The notes beneath the pieces were generated by a model. The model saw only the letters and a program-made list of their open reading frames with translations. It was not told the DNA's origin and did no database searches. Of a stretch of DNA of 64,000 nt, positions 34,329-43,483 are shown in pieces. Position numbers and translations under genes: made by a program. The first letter of the stretch is position 1; the number at the start of each line of letters is the position of its first letter. This DNA is from Spirosoma aureum (GTDB taxonomy: Bacteria > Bacteroidota > Bacteroidia > Cytophagales > Spirosomataceae): positions 7,357,001-7,421,000 of the forward strand of contig NZ_CP050063.1 of assembly GCF_011604685.1 (NCBI RefSeq), read 5' to 3'.

Positions 34329-34958
34329 ATGCAACAATGCTGCTCACGGGGCTTATGGCGCTCCGTTCTGCTAAGCACTTGCCTGCTTTCTGTGTTAACC
34401 TCCTGTGAGGTTCTTCGATCTTCCGGGTCAACCCATTCGGTCAGTCGTCGCCCATCTTCGTCAAACTCGGTAGCTCGCCGAACGTCAACGGGTAAGGTAC
34501 CCGCCCGGCCCCCTTCAGTACCGGCCAAGTCGACGGGTAAAGTTGTCGATAGCCGAACGTACGAAAATCGGTATGTACCGGAAGTCGTTAAAATTGCCCG
34601 GACTTATACCGGAACGCCCTACCGCTCAGGAGGCAATACGTCGGATGGAATTGACTGTTCTGGCCTGGTCTATGCCGTTTTTAATACGGTAGGCCTGAAA
34701 ATGCCCCGCATTTCATGGCAGCAATCAGAAGTGGGTCGGGAAGTGGAGGTAAATGATATTCTGCCGGGTGATCTGATTTTCTTTGTACCCGACAAAGGCC
34801 AGGCTGGCTATGTCTCTCACACCGGCATTGTCACCGAAGTAAATGGCGACAATAATATTCGTTTCATTCATGCATCCTCTTCGCGTGGTGTTCGAGAAGA
34901 CAATCTGTATACGGATTACTTCAAGGGCAGGTTTGTCAAAGCACTAAGGCCTTTTTAA
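34329..34958 (+). CDS. NlpC/P60 family cell-wall peptidase lipoprotein
   Basis: 209 residues. Signal and lipobox LLSVLTSCEV are at the start (acylated Cys at about 26), then a low-complexity Ser/Arg linker (about 30-80), then an NlpC/P60 domain (about 85-209). The catalytic Cys is in GIDCSGLVYAVF, and two His are in VSHTGIVTEV and FIHASSSRG. It would cut peptidoglycan stem peptides from the outer membrane. It is a typical gamma-D-glutamyl endopeptidase, but the exact bond is not known. Confidence 0.9.
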   Translation: MQQCCSRGLWRSVLLSTCLLSVLTSCEVLRSSGSTHSVSRRPSSSNSVARRTSTGKVPARPPSVPAKSTGKVVDSRTYENRYVPEVVKIARTYTGTPYRSGGNTSDGIDCSGLVYAVFNTVGLKMPRISWQQSEVGREVEVNDILPGDLIFFVPDKGQAGYVSHTGIVTEVNGDNNIRFIHASSSRGVREDNLYTDYFKGRFVKALRPF

Positions 34959-34990
34959 GCGAAAACATGAGCAATAGGCGTATATGATTA

Positions 34991-35045
34991 AAACCGCAAA
35001 AATGACAAAGCCGCTTCTGAAGCGGCTTTGTCATTTTTGCGGTTT
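34991..35045. terminator. Bidirectional 27-bp terminator
   Basis: A 27-bp perfect stem (34991-35017 with 35019-35045) around one unpaired base, with A-run on the left and T-run on the right, between the converging NlpC/P60 and GIY-YIG genes. Confidence 0.9.
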
Positions 35046-35046
35046 A

Positions 35047-35301
35047 TTAGATCGTAGGTAGTGGATTGCCAATTAGCTCCTCCCAGAAAGCCCGATCCTT
35101 TTTTTTCAGTTTCATTTCTAAACTCAGTGCTTCATTTCGCGTGTCAAACGGCCGCGTAAATTTCACTTCCCACGGTTTACCATCAGCCGTAGCCGGGTTT
35201 GTTTTAGCATTATGCTGCCACAGCGTGATTTTCAGATCTTTAGTCTGACCAATAAAATATTGATCGGTCGAGGGGCTGTAAATAATATAAACAGTATGCA
35301 T
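35047..35301 (-). CDS. GIY-YIG family small nuclease-like protein
   Basis: 84 residues, a single GIY-YIG domain: VYIIYSPSTDQYFIGQTKDL holds the two signature strands (with the usual YFIGQT variant), followed by KTNPATADGKPWEVKFTRPFDTRNEALSLEMKLKK. Small GIY-YIG proteins of this type are widespread and mostly uncharacterised; they are often near mobile elements and tRNA. It ends next to the shared terminator and lies between that and the tRNA-Ala gene. Confidence 0.88.
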   Translation of the reverse strand: MHTVYIIYSPSTDQYFIGQTKDLKITLWQHNAKTNPATADGKPWEVKFTRPFDTRNEALSLEMKLKKKDRAFWEELIGNPLPTI

Positions 35302-35452
35302 ACGATGTCGTAGACTATTATCAAAGCTACGTAATTGTTAACAGAAAACAAACATTGTTTTATCTAACGACTTCGTAGACAAGACGCCCTAATTTTTTTA
35401 GTGCATAAGTTGGCAGAATCTGATTTTTTTGTTCATCTTTGCACCCACAAAA

Positions 35453-35527
<75 letters not shown>

Positions 35528-35549
35528 CAGTACTGCACATTTCCAAGTT

Positions 35550-35581
35550 ACAATGCCCATACGAGTCCGTATGGGCATTGT
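35550..35581 (+). terminator. Hairpin between att and integrase, copy 1
   Basis: A 13-bp perfect stem ACAATGCCCATAC (35550-35562) with 35569-35581 and a 6-base loop, then a GCGTTT sequence. It is probably the tRNA terminator. The second att copy has a hairpin at the same place with a different stem sequence (50119-50152). Confidence 0.6.
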
Positions 35582-35619
35582 GCGTTTGTACTATTCCTAG
35601 TCCAACTACTTTTTATAAA

Positions 35620-36126
35620 ATGAAAGAAAAAGCCACCGTAATTAGTGATTTAAACGAATATTTAGAGTATAAAGAGTCTTATCTGAGAGCCGGTAGCTTT
35701 AAAGTCTACCGGCTTTTTTCGTTTAAATTCAAAAGGTTTTTGGCTGCGAATGGATTCGCCCATTTACCAACAAAAAAAATAACGCCTGCCATTTGCGAGA
35801 AATACAAACGGTATATTCTTAAAATTCATTCGGACCCAATTACTCGAAATAAAGAGATCGGCCAAATGAAAACGTTCTTTGCTCAATTTACTAAACCGGG
35901 CTGGGAGCGATACAGGATTAGTCCAGCCGCCAACATCGAACGGCTTCCAAAACAAGACAGTGAAATGCACGAACCATATAATGAGGTGCAGACTGCCGAA
36001 ATCATTGGGCGAATACTGGAAAAGAAAGACTACTACCTGTTGTTATACATCTATTTTATCCATTACACGTTTGCCCGGCCCGGTCGTGAAGTAAGGCTAC
36101 TAAAAGTTGGTGATCTTAAACTGTCT
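35620..36126 (+). pseudogene. Tyrosine integrase, 3' part cut off by an IS
   Basis: ATG at 35620 opens a phage-type integrase (MKEKATVISDLNEYLEYKES) with the SAM-like N-terminal domain and the first catalytic box around FARPGREVRLLKVGDL (Arg of box I). At about codon 167 the frame runs into an IS3 element at about 36127, so the second His/Arg box and the catalytic Tyr are missing; no continuation is recognised beyond the IS. It was probably the integrase of this island. A related copy is at 50190-50727. Confidence 0.85.
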
Positions 36127-37528
36127 TGTCCTGATATAGGTTGTCAATTTTCATCAAAAATTGACAACTATGGAAGACCACATTCGAGACCTGCTGAGTC
36201 GCTTTCAGTACAGCGAACAACTCCGGGAGACGGCCGTGTTTCGCATCCTCTTTGGCGGTGAAGAAGTTAGCCAGGTGATGGAAGATTTAGGCATTCACAG
36301 TGGCTATACGATTCGTAGTTGGGTGCAACTTTATCGTCAGAAGATGAAGACGGGCCTGTTAACTTTACCCGCCATGAAGCAAGCACAAAAACGCGACATG
36401 GCAGCTCTCAAACAGCGCAACGAGGAGCTGGAACAGACTCTGCAGCAGGCTAATCTGTTGATCCTGGCTCTTAACACGATGATTGAGACCGCTGAAAAAG
36501 AACTAAATGTGCCGATCAGAAAAAAGTCTGGCCGCATCGGCGGTCCGAACCAAACGGTCTTAATCCTTCGTGAGAACGAGATAGCAAAGGTGAGTGTCGG
36601 AAGCCTTTGCCGACTGTTTGGTGTGAGCCGACAAGCTTTTCATGCCAGAAAACAACGCTCCCAGAGATCAGTGAGCCATGCGATGTTAATACTGGACTTG
36701 GTGACAGCGCTCAGGCGAGATGTGCCTGGCTTGGGAACCCGGAAATTACATCTTCTGCTGGCAGAACCCTTAGCCAAAAGTGGCATCAAATTAGGACGTG
36801 ACAAGTTGCATAAAATCTTGTACAATCATGCAATGGTTATCCGTCAGGGTCGACAGGTACCCCAGACAACTGATTCTAATCACCGTTTATAACGATATCC
36901 TAACTTACTTATTGACAGGACAATAACAGCTCCCAGACAGGTTTGGGTTAGTGATATTACGTACTTGTATATTGGGTTGGGCTTTGGCTATCTATCGTTA
37001 ATAACGGACGCTTATTCAAAGCTGATTGTAGGTTATTGTCTTCATCCATTCTTGACGGCGGAAGGCAGTCTAAAGGCCCTAGATATGGCTCTATCAACCC
37101 ATTTGGAAAGGGAAGAAGAACTGATCCATCATTCCGATCGAGGCAGCCAATATTGTAGTTTTGACTACGTTCGCAAGTTGAAAGGGGCGAATATTTTGAT
37201 TAGTATGACTCAGCAAGGCGACCCTTATGAAAACGCTATCGCTGAACGGGTGAATGGAATATTAAAGACGGATTTCCGCCTGAACCGAGTGTTCGTTACT
37301 TTCGGGGAGGCTGAGAAGGCGGTTGAAAAAAGTATTTATAATTACAACCATCTGCGTCCCCACATGAGCTGTGGATACCTGACTCCAGTGATGGCTCATC
37401 AGAGCGAGCACCCGCTGAAAAAGCACTGGAAGCCCAAGGTATATAAACGGTCTAAGGTTGTCCGAGACCAAGGCCAATTTGGGTAAGTCCATCCGTTTTA
37501 TCTACTTTGACAATGCTATATCAGGATT
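36127..37528 (+). mobile_element. IS3-family insertion sequence, copy 1 (dead)
   Basis: It interrupts the integrase. Left end TGTCCTGATATAGGTTGTCAA (36127) matches, with one gap, the inverted right end TCCTGATATAGCATTGTCAA near 37516-37526; the outermost bases do not match perfectly, so the exact borders are uncertain by a few bases. It carries one long transposase frame with an in-frame stop. Confidence 0.8.
36161..37486 (+). pseudogene. IS3-family transposase interrupted by one in-frame stop
   Basis: A single frame, not two overlapping ones, runs from 36161 to 37486: an HTH part (EVSQVMEDLGIHSGYTIRSWVQ), a leucine-rich coil (about 80-125), then the OrfB-like part with DDE: Asp in WVSDITYLY, Asp in HHSDRGSQY and Glu in NAIAERVNGILKTDF. 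One TAA at 36890-36892 lies in a spot where relatives read RYRRYPN-like text, so the gene is broken or read through. A slippery A-AAA-AAG (36520-36526) lies in frame; a -1 slip would give only the OrfA-like part (about 137 residues). Confidence 0.85.
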
Positions 37529-37842
37529 AAGATGAGCCAATATTTTTTGACCCCAAAACTGACAACTTATTTTCAGGATCGGACAAACGGTCAACACTTT
37601 CCAGGACGGGTCAGCTAGTTCAACGTCTCTTTAATCCCCCCATTTATGACGCAAGCACATGAACGTTCATTCGTCTTATATAGAAGCATCCTCTGAATCT
37701 CACATTCCTACAATAGAATTACGCAAATGGTGAAGGTTCTTAGAAAGCTGATCTATTAATATGATTTTACATAATATGTAAGTTTATATTTGATAATGTA
37801 AAAACAAAGCAGTATCTTTAGGTTGTAGTCAAGCAGACACTA
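37529..37842. other. Non-coding stretch between IS copy 1 and higBA-1
   Basis: No gene. Contains a sequence at about 37550-37573 (ACAACTTATTTTCAGGATCGGACA) whose reverse resembles an IS end, and TATATTTG (37785-37792), a good -7 box 51 bases before higB. Confidence 0.4.
37785..37792 (+). promoter_or_regulatory. Candidate -7 box of higBA-1
   Basis: TATATTTG matches TAnnTTTG exactly and is 51 bases before the higB ATG at 37843. Confidence 0.4.
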
Positions 37843-38139
37843 ATGGTCATTATCACCAAAACCATTCTCAACGAGTTTGGCCTTCAACATACCGGCGCGG
37901 CTGCGGCTCTCAATGAATGGTACGCAATCGTCAAGGCCGCTGATTGGAAATCGCTGGCGGATGTGAAGCAAACCTTCAACTCCGTCGATTACGTGGGCAA
38001 CGACCACTATGTCTTCAACATTAAGGGAAATCATTACCGATTAATAGCGATGATTTTCTTTGATAAACGAACTCTATTTATTCGTTTTGTGGGCACCCAT
38101 GCCCAGTATGATAAAATACCTGACTGCTCAACTATTTAA
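37843..38139 (+). CDS. higB: HigB-type toxin, module 1
   Basis: 98 residues of the HigB/RelE mRNA interferase family: LNEWYAIVKAADWKSLADVKQTFNSVDYVGNDHYVFNIKGNHYRLIAMIFF and the end IRFVGTHAQYDKI, which is diagnostic for HigB toxins. It would cut mRNA in the ribosome. The antitoxin gene follows 12 bases later. A second, diverged copy is at 42896-43228. Confidence 0.92.
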   Translation: MVIITKTILNEFGLQHTGAAAALNEWYAIVKAADWKSLADVKQTFNSVDYVGNDHYVFNIKGNHYRLIAMIFFDKRTLFIRFVGTHAQYDKIPDCSTI

Positions 38140-38151
38140 TCTTAAACACTC

Positions 38152-38538
38152 ATGCAACAGCCAACCACCTACGCCGACTATCAGCAACTAATGGCTCAGA
38201 TTGAAACCCTCCTTCAAAAAGTGACAGCGGGCGGGGGCTTTGCGGTGTTGAACTCCGACGAAGCGACAAAACTGGCCCAACTCTCAGAGTGGGCTGAAGC
38301 TTATGAAGATAGCATTCCGCTGATGCCGATCAAGGTCCCTCAATCTATTCCAGAAATGATTGAGTTCAAGATGTACGAAAAGAAGATGAAACAACGCGAG
38401 ATGGCTCAGCTGTTAGAAGTACCCGAAACCCGTTTATCGGAAATCCTGCGGGGTAAGCGCCGGGTTAACTTAGCTATGGCCAAGACCTTACGCACCAAAT
38501 TGAAGATCGATGCTGACTTTATTTTGGAATACGCCTAA
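38152..38538 (+). CDS. higA: HigA-type antitoxin, module 1
   Basis: 128 residues. The N-terminal half is the toxin-binding part; the C-terminal half is an XRE-type HTH: KQREMAQLLEVPETRLSEILRGKRRVNLAMAKTLRTKL. It neutralises HigB and represses the operon. Its gene order toxin first, antitoxin second is typical of higBA. It lies in the tRNA-Ala island and may stabilise it. Confidence 0.92.
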   Translation: MQQPTTYADYQQLMAQIETLLQKVTAGGGFAVLNSDEATKLAQLSEWAEAYEDSIPLMPIKVPQSIPEMIEFKMYEKKMKQREMAQLLEVPETRLSEILRGKRRVNLAMAKTLRTKLKIDADFILEYA

Positions 38539-38707
38539 GCTCACAGCCATCTCAATTTTAGGGGCATTTGGGGAGACAGTTATTTTTTAATGTCTGTCCA
38601 ACCCTATCCGCCGTATACGCTTTGCGAGAAACTACCATGTTTTTTATGGGTTTACCGATGACTTGATCAGGCATTACCCTAAGAAAGTAGGGCCTGAATG
38701 GTTCGTC

Positions 38708-38735
38708 CTTGAAGGGGTGTCACCGCCCCTTCAAG
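38708..38735 (-). terminator. Terminator of the small secreted protein gene
   Basis: A 10-bp perfect stem (38708-38717 with 38726-38735) and an 8-base loop, just downstream of the minus-strand unit ending at 38747. Confidence 0.6.
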
Positions 38736-38746
38736 TCAACCTTTCG

Positions 38747-39127
38747 TTAGGGTTTCAACCGTTTAGCGGTCGCATCGAACGTCGACAAGGTACCTTTCAG
38801 GTTATTGTCATCCACTTTGGTGAGCTCAATGGGAACCTCCCCGCCCTGAGACGACTCAAAGTACATTACCACTTTATCGCCTTTCTCCTCGACCCGGATA
38901 AGAGGGCGATTGGCCTGACCAGGATCAGCGGCATTCGTCAATTCACCCGTCAGTTTGCCCGCCTTGCGGACTAAATCCGTTGTAAATTTCACATCGCCGA
39001 CGGGGGTTCCTACGGCACTAATTTCCCATTTACCCGCAAAGAAATCCGGCGGGGTCACCGTTTGTGAAAACCCGGCCTGGGCCATCCCGATAAATAAGAA
39101 GAGAAGAAGGATACGTACGTTTTTCAT
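38747..39127 (-). CDS. Small secreted protein of unknown function
   Basis: 126 residues from the ATG at 39127 (MKNVRILLLFLFIGMAQ); the upstream frame has no natural start. The signal peptide ends at GFSQ. The mature part of about 100 residues is a beta-rich fold (FFAGKWEISAVGTPVGDVKFTTDLVRKAGKL, KVVMYFESSQGGEVPIELTKV) that looks like an extracellular lipocalin-like or FABP-like barrel; I am not sure. It is the last gene after the hydrolase on the same strand, 58 bases apart. Confidence 0.75.
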   Translation of the reverse strand: MKNVRILLLFLFIGMAQAGFSQTVTPPDFFAGKWEISAVGTPVGDVKFTTDLVRKAGKLTGELTNAADPGQANRPLIRVEEKGDKVVMYFESSQGGEVPIELTKVDDNNLKGTLSTFDATAKRLKP

Positions 39128-39185
39128 GTCAGTTTTAAAGTTAAAGTGTTCTACAGTTAATTCTCTTACGTAAAGGGGAGCGTAT

Positions 39186-41381
39186 CTATTCAACAATGAC
39201 CCGGACCCGGTCCAGATTCTGAATGCGGGTAAACCGAGTTTTCGCATCGCCTTCCCGTTGAGCCGCGACGCGAAGGGTGGGGAAGTAGGTACCTGGTTTG
39301 GTAAAGGTGTAGGTAGACGTCACCCGGGCATAGGAACCGGTTTTATCAGATGGCTTAAGTTGAGCTGATACGGGGAAGACATCCGAGCTGTCAAAGTTCC
39401 AGCCATGAAGATCACTGATAGCAAAGTCACCTGGTAACCCCTCAAAATTCCAGACCGCCTTCACGACTTTACCCTTGTTTTTGGGCACGGCTACCTCGGC
39501 CGTGAAGCGAACCGTTTGCCCCACTTTCACCACGGCCCGTTTGCCGCCATTGGCCAGTACGCTGACCACCGGCTGAATACCTGCGCGCTCGTCTGCCGTA
39601 GGGGGAATGACAACCTGTCCGTCGGCAATCGTATAGCGGGTCGTGGCGGCTGGTTCGATTCCTTTCTCCACCCAGGCGCTCAAATCCAGCAACGCCTGCT
39701 GCAGCACGCCCAGATAACTCACCGTTCGGGTGGGGTCATCCTCAATGGCCACATCGCCGTGCAGGGCATGGTCAGTGTACCAGAGTCGAAAATTCTGATC
39801 AGTTTGGTCACCCAAGTTCGCCTGCACGCGGGCCCGGTACCAATCCGCCTGCCAGCCGAACGCTTCCCGATCCCAGCGGGATTCGAGTAAAATCATCTTC
39901 CCCTTGAACTTACCCGTCGGCAATACGCCAGATGCTCCCTGGGTAAAAATGGGCCCTAAGAGCATGGGGCGCTGGGGGTAGATTGGTTTTCCGGCGGCAT
40001 CCCGGAACTGGTCGTATACATGATACGTCTTGTCGGGGACCTGATGCCGGTGATAGGTTTGTACCGCCAGGAAGTTCGAATTGTCGACCTGTACGCTGTC
40101 ACCCGGTTTTACCTGAGCCAACAGCGCCGGATCGACCGGGCCAAGCACGACTTTGTCCCCCGAAATTTTAGTCAGCTGAAGGGTCTTACCGGCTGCGGCC
40201 CCACTTTTGATACGTAGGTCTCCGCCTAAAAAGTCTATATTGGGCAACTCATTTTGCAGCTGAAACCCAACGGGCATGGCTCCTTCCACCCCACCCAAAC
40301 TTTTCCAGGCCGCATCGGCCGTGCCCCGGTCCTGGGCTGACATCGCCTTCGTTAAGCCTAACGCCACGGCCTGATCACTGGTGACCCCGGCCTTGATGGT
40401 ACTGACTTGCTGAATACGCGCTTTCAGCAGGGAGGCCGGGGCGGCAGCCCCCAAATAGCCGGGGGTGTTCCAGAAATCCTTCTCGAAATAGGCGCGATCG
40501 ATGCCGACAATACTTTGATAGAGTACCAGAAACCCATGGATACCCATCGTCTTGTAGCCAAACCAGGACTGGGGCGGGAAGCCCATCTTGGTGACCTCCT
40601 GTAAGGCTTCTTTTTCTTCGGGATTCAGCCCCGCATACATGTCGCCACTGCCACCGGGTTCGAGGGCATCGATGATCTGAGGGAATTTATCGTGCAAGAC
40701 CCGCATGGCATGCATGCGAACTGTGAAGACGTTGGGAATGGCCATGGGTGAACCCAGCACATACGGCACGACCCCATCCCAAACCCCCTCCGTATTCTCG
40801 ACACCACCTACCGTCCGGTAAGCCCCCCCGCTGCCCCCGAAGGCATAGCCGAACGGACGCTTACCCCCGTAGAGTTGAGCCGCGATCACCCGGGAATACT
40901 GAGCCGATGCGGCATTGGCCCGGTAGGCACCAATGCTCGCATCCCGGGCTTGTGGCCTGGCAAAATCGATCTTGCCGCCGGCATTGGTTTCAATAAAATA
41001 GGCCCCATGCGAGACCGAAAAGCCAATCTTGTCTTCCTCGCCAGAGGCACCCTGAGACAAATTTTCATTGTCCGGAAAAGGCGTAATGTAGTGAAAAAAG
41101 TGGCCCTGGTAGGTTTCTTTGGGTGGAAAGTAAAACGAGAAACGAGCATCGGTTCCCGTAAACCCCCCATGTACGTATCGGTGGCGCACCGGCTTATCCC
41201 GCCACTCATCCACATCCACATACGGTGCTTTAAACAGCGTGTCTTGGGTGGTGTATAGTTTAGCGAGTGCCGCGCTTTGCTGGGGCAAATTGGTTGGTGT
41301 CTGACCAAGGGACACAGAAGCGGTCATCAGCCAAATCACGACGGGAAGAAAACGGAACGACTGAATAGAGACTGATTTCAT
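39186..41381 (-). CDS. Secreted alpha/beta hydrolase-like protein with PKD-like end
   Basis: 731 residues with a signal peptide (FLPVVIWLMTASVSLGQ). Residues about 40-560 form a large hydrolase with the nucleophile-elbow motif AFGGSGGAYRTVGG near residue 181, an esterase-like GxSGG motif. A PKD/Ig-like domain follows (about 615-731: TVRFTAEVAVPKNKGK, AVWNFEGLPGDF, TYFPTLRVAAQ). The family resembles large bacterial esterase/tannase-like proteins, but I cannot give a substrate. It lies between TetR and the small secreted protein, all on one strand. Confidence 0.78.
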   Translation of the reverse strand: MKSVSIQSFRFLPVVIWLMTASVSLGQTPTNLPQQSAALAKLYTTQDTLFKAPYVDVDEWRDKPVRHRYVHGGFTGTDARFSFYFPPKETYQGHFFHYITPFPDNENLSQGASGEEDKIGFSVSHGAYFIETNAGGKIDFARPQARDASIGAYRANAASAQYSRVIAAQLYGGKRPFGYAFGGSGGAYRTVGGVENTEGVWDGVVPYVLGSPMAIPNVFTVRMHAMRVLHDKFPQIIDALEPGGSGDMYAGLNPEEKEALQEVTKMGFPPQSWFGYKTMGIHGFLVLYQSIVGIDRAYFEKDFWNTPGYLGAAAPASLLKARIQQVSTIKAGVTSDQAVALGLTKAMSAQDRGTADAAWKSLGGVEGAMPVGFQLQNELPNIDFLGGDLRIKSGAAAGKTLQLTKISGDKVVLGPVDPALLAQVKPGDSVQVDNSNFLAVQTYHRHQVPDKTYHVYDQFRDAAGKPIYPQRPMLLGPIFTQGASGVLPTGKFKGKMILLESRWDREAFGWQADWYRARVQANLGDQTDQNFRLWYTDHALHGDVAIEDDPTRTVSYLGVLQQALLDLSAWVEKGIEPAATTRYTIADGQVVIPPTADERAGIQPVVSVLANGGKRAVVKVGQTVRFTAEVAVPKNKGKVVKAVWNFEGLPGDFAISDLHGWNFDSSDVFPVSAQLKPSDKTGSYARVTSTYTFTKPGTYFPTLRVAAQREGDAKTRFTRIQNLDRVRVIVE

Positions 41382-41459
41382 CGATTTACCATTGGGTTAA
41401 AGGGGCTATCCAGTGGGTGGGAAAAGATTAGAGACCGGTTGCTCATAGGGGCAACGCCT

Positions 41460-42083
41460 TTACTGGGTTACCGCGACGGGCGTTGCCAGTAACGTTTGTA
41501 TATGCTCATCAAGGGCTTTAAGTCCGCTGGGCGTACAGAGACTTCGGATGTACTGGCCGATCGTATGGATCATTAAGGCCTGGGCCGATAAACCAAACCG
41601 ATTAAACGCCCCGCCCCGAACGACAGCCTGGTGAATCACCAGCACACTTTGTAAAGCAACCGGGGGAAGAATATCGGCTCGAAAGGCCCCCTCGTCCATG
41701 GCCTGGTGAATGACGGAGAGAAAGTACTGCTCAAATTTTGGCCCAATTACGGCATTTACGCTCTGTTCCAGCTCGGGGTAGTAATAGTGCAGATCTTCGT
41801 AGAAGACTTTATTAATCTGGTACTCTTTGTCAATGGCCGTTTGCCAGATCGTGAAAAAGAGACAAGCCGCGTTTTCCCCAGCCGGGAGGTTTTCCAGCAA
41901 TTGATACTGCTCGCCGTGGTAGCGATACAGAACCGCTTCCAAGAGTTCTTCTTTATTTCTATAATACCTGTAAACCGTTTTCGTGGAGATGTTTAGCGAC
42001 TCAACGAGTTTTTGAATGGACATTTGCCGTATACCATACTGTAAGCACATGTTCAATGATGCTTGCAAAATTTCATTCTTCAT
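41460..42083 (-). CDS. TetR/AcrR family repressor
   Basis: 207 residues. The HTH is at about residues 15-55 (IRQMSIQKLVESLNISTKTVYRYYRNKEELLEAVL); the rest is helical and binds a ligand. It is transcribed just before the secreted hydrolase and small protein genes on the same strand and could regulate all three. A perfect 13-bp inverted repeat at 42093-42128 lies right upstream and fits an autoregulatory operator. No palindrome of this type precedes the hydrolase gene. Confidence 0.92.
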   Translation of the reverse strand: MKNEILQASLNMCLQYGIRQMSIQKLVESLNISTKTVYRYYRNKEELLEAVLYRYHGEQYQLLENLPAGENAACLFFTIWQTAIDKEYQINKVFYEDLHYYYPELEQSVNAVIGPKFEQYFLSVIHQAMDEGAFRADILPPVALQSVLVIHQAVVRGGAFNRFGLSAQALMIHTIGQYIRSLCTPSGLKALDEHIQTLLATPVAVTQ

Positions 42084-42092
42084 AACAGCTTA

Positions 42093-42128
42093 CTATGGAA
42101 AATATTAATCTTGTTATATTTTCCATAG
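42093..42128 (-). promoter_or_regulatory. Operator of the TetR gene
   Basis: CTATGGAAAATAT (42093-42105) and its exact inverse (42116-42128) flank 10 bases, 10 bases before the TetR start codon. Long inverted repeats at this distance are typical TetR binding sites. Confidence 0.75.
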
Positions 42129-42447
42129 CAAAGGAAGGGGAAAATATTCTTACTAACAAATTTTCCTGACGATTTTGAGTAGCTTTCTAGCTGCTACAAA
42201 CTTGCAGCAGGGCGCATCGGCACGAATAAACCTGAAGGCGATTCTTCGTGCATGAACAGCAGGCCTAAATAGAAGTTTGACCTACTTTAAGGTTTTTTTG
42301 TGACTACTAGATGTCACTTTTGGTAATCTCAGAAAATGCCCTTTTTTAGATATTCTCAGACGGCTGGAAAGTATATAATGATGAGGTCAGGGTTTTTATC
42401 AGTAAAACTTAACACCTGTTGCAGTTGAATGCTATCGTAAATTGATA
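42129..42447. other. Gap between TetR and higBA-2
   Basis: About 320 bases with no gene. An imperfect GTGAC-N8-GTCAC hairpin lies at about 42300-42317. Nothing else is recognised. Confidence 0.5.
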
Positions 42448-42894
42448 CTAAGCCAGTTGTAGGTCTTTTCTGGTGTTCATAACACTAGCATTTTTGAAGT
42501 GGCTATTTTCGGGCACCCTTAATTTATAGGGCCGATTGAACGCTTCTTGAGAAACGCTAAAGTAGCTTGAAAGTGTCCGAATGATCTCTTTGGACAACCC
42601 TTTCTTATAATGCAAAATATCTGAAACAAGACTTTTACTCACGCCCAAAATCTGGGTCATATCTTTCGCTTTAAGCGATTTCTCGCTCATCAGGGCTGTG
42701 AGTAGCTCAATGGGATCTACATCCTCGAATGAGTTATGTTCGGCATCCCACTTTTCAATCAGATAAGTGAGCAGCTCAATTTCATCCTGCGTATTTTCTC
42801 CTTGGTCGCTTCCAGTCACTAGCTCTTCTAAAGCCGTAGAGTAGTCATTATATTGTTTCTCTGATTTGATTATCTTATATCTGAGTGCTTCCAT
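42448..42894 (-). CDS. higA: HigA-type antitoxin, module 2
   Basis: 148 residues, longer at the C-terminus than module 1. The HTH reads LKAKDMTQILGVSKSLVSDILHYKKGLSKEIIRTL at about residues 74-108. An acidic N-terminal half (DQGENTQDEIELLTYLIEKWDAEHNSFEDVD) would hold the toxin. The C-terminal tail after residue 115 is unusual for HigA and of unknown role. It starts one base after the toxin gene ends. Confidence 0.88.
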   Translation of the reverse strand: MEALRYKIIKSEKQYNDYSTALEELVTGSDQGENTQDEIELLTYLIEKWDAEHNSFEDVDPIELLTALMSEKSLKAKDMTQILGVSKSLVSDILHYKKGLSKEIIRTLSSYFSVSQEAFNRPYKLRVPENSHFKNASVMNTRKDLQLA

Positions 42895-42895
42895 C

Positions 42896-43228
42896 TTAAT
42901 AATGATTTACGGTATACTGTTCGTTGTGCTTACAGAGCTTATCATACTGAGCATGGGTTCCAATCCAGCAAACAAAGAGATGAACTTGGTTCTTACCAAA
43001 GGCGTATTTGCAGATCATCCTATAGTTATTGCCACCAATATCAAATACAACACGGTTGGTCCCATTACCTAGCAAATCAGCTGCCCCAAATGTATCTTTG
43101 ATAGCCTCAGGCCTCTGCCAATCGGCAAACTTGACTACAGTGAGCCAGACCTTAAACGAGCTTTTACTGCGAGCGTTCTTTTCGGTGTAAGCCTCAATCG
43201 TTTCCTTTCTGATTAGATGAACCTTCAT
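42896..43228 (-). CDS. higB: HigB-type toxin, module 2
   Basis: 110 residues with the same core as module 1: FKVWLTVVKFADWQRPEAIKDTFGAADLLGNGTNRVVFDIGGNNYRMICKYAFGK and the ending WIGTHAQYDKLCKH. It is diverged from module 1 in sequence, so it is not a recent duplicate. A perfect palindrome upstream (43250-43274) is its probable operator. Confidence 0.92.
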   Translation of the reverse strand: MKVHLIRKETIEAYTEKNARSKSSFKVWLTVVKFADWQRPEAIKDTFGAADLLGNGTNRVVFDIGGNNYRMICKYAFGKNQVHLFVCWIGTHAQYDKLCKHNEQYTVNHY

Positions 43229-43249
43229 AAGCTACTGTAAAGATACAAG

Positions 43250-43274
43250 AAAGGTTCACATTTTGTGAACCTTT
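43250..43274 (-). promoter_or_regulatory. Palindromic operator of higBA-2
   Basis: AAAGGTTCACA-TTT-TGTGAACCTTT, an 11-3-11 perfect palindrome 21 bases before the higB start codon and next to a TATCTTTA promoter-like box (minus strand). HigA antitoxins bind such sites. Confidence 0.75.
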
Positions 43275-43483
43275 AAGGTGCATCCATAGAAAGTTGTCTC
43301 AGTTGGGAACGATTTGTGATACTCTTATAGCTGAAGTTACCCTAAATTCTTCCTTAGTGTGGAGATTTCAGAAGCATGGACCAGTGGATTCCGTAGCATT
43401 TTGACCACTGATGGCTCTTATTTAATTTAGCACTAACTCTCTGTTGGAAAGGGGATTAAGGTGGTCAGTTTGACGCGAAACAG

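Noticed and set aside
37550..37573. Alternative right end of IS copy 1
   Set aside because: Its reverse begins TGTCC and contains GTTGTCA, but the match to the left end is poorer than that of 37516-37526.
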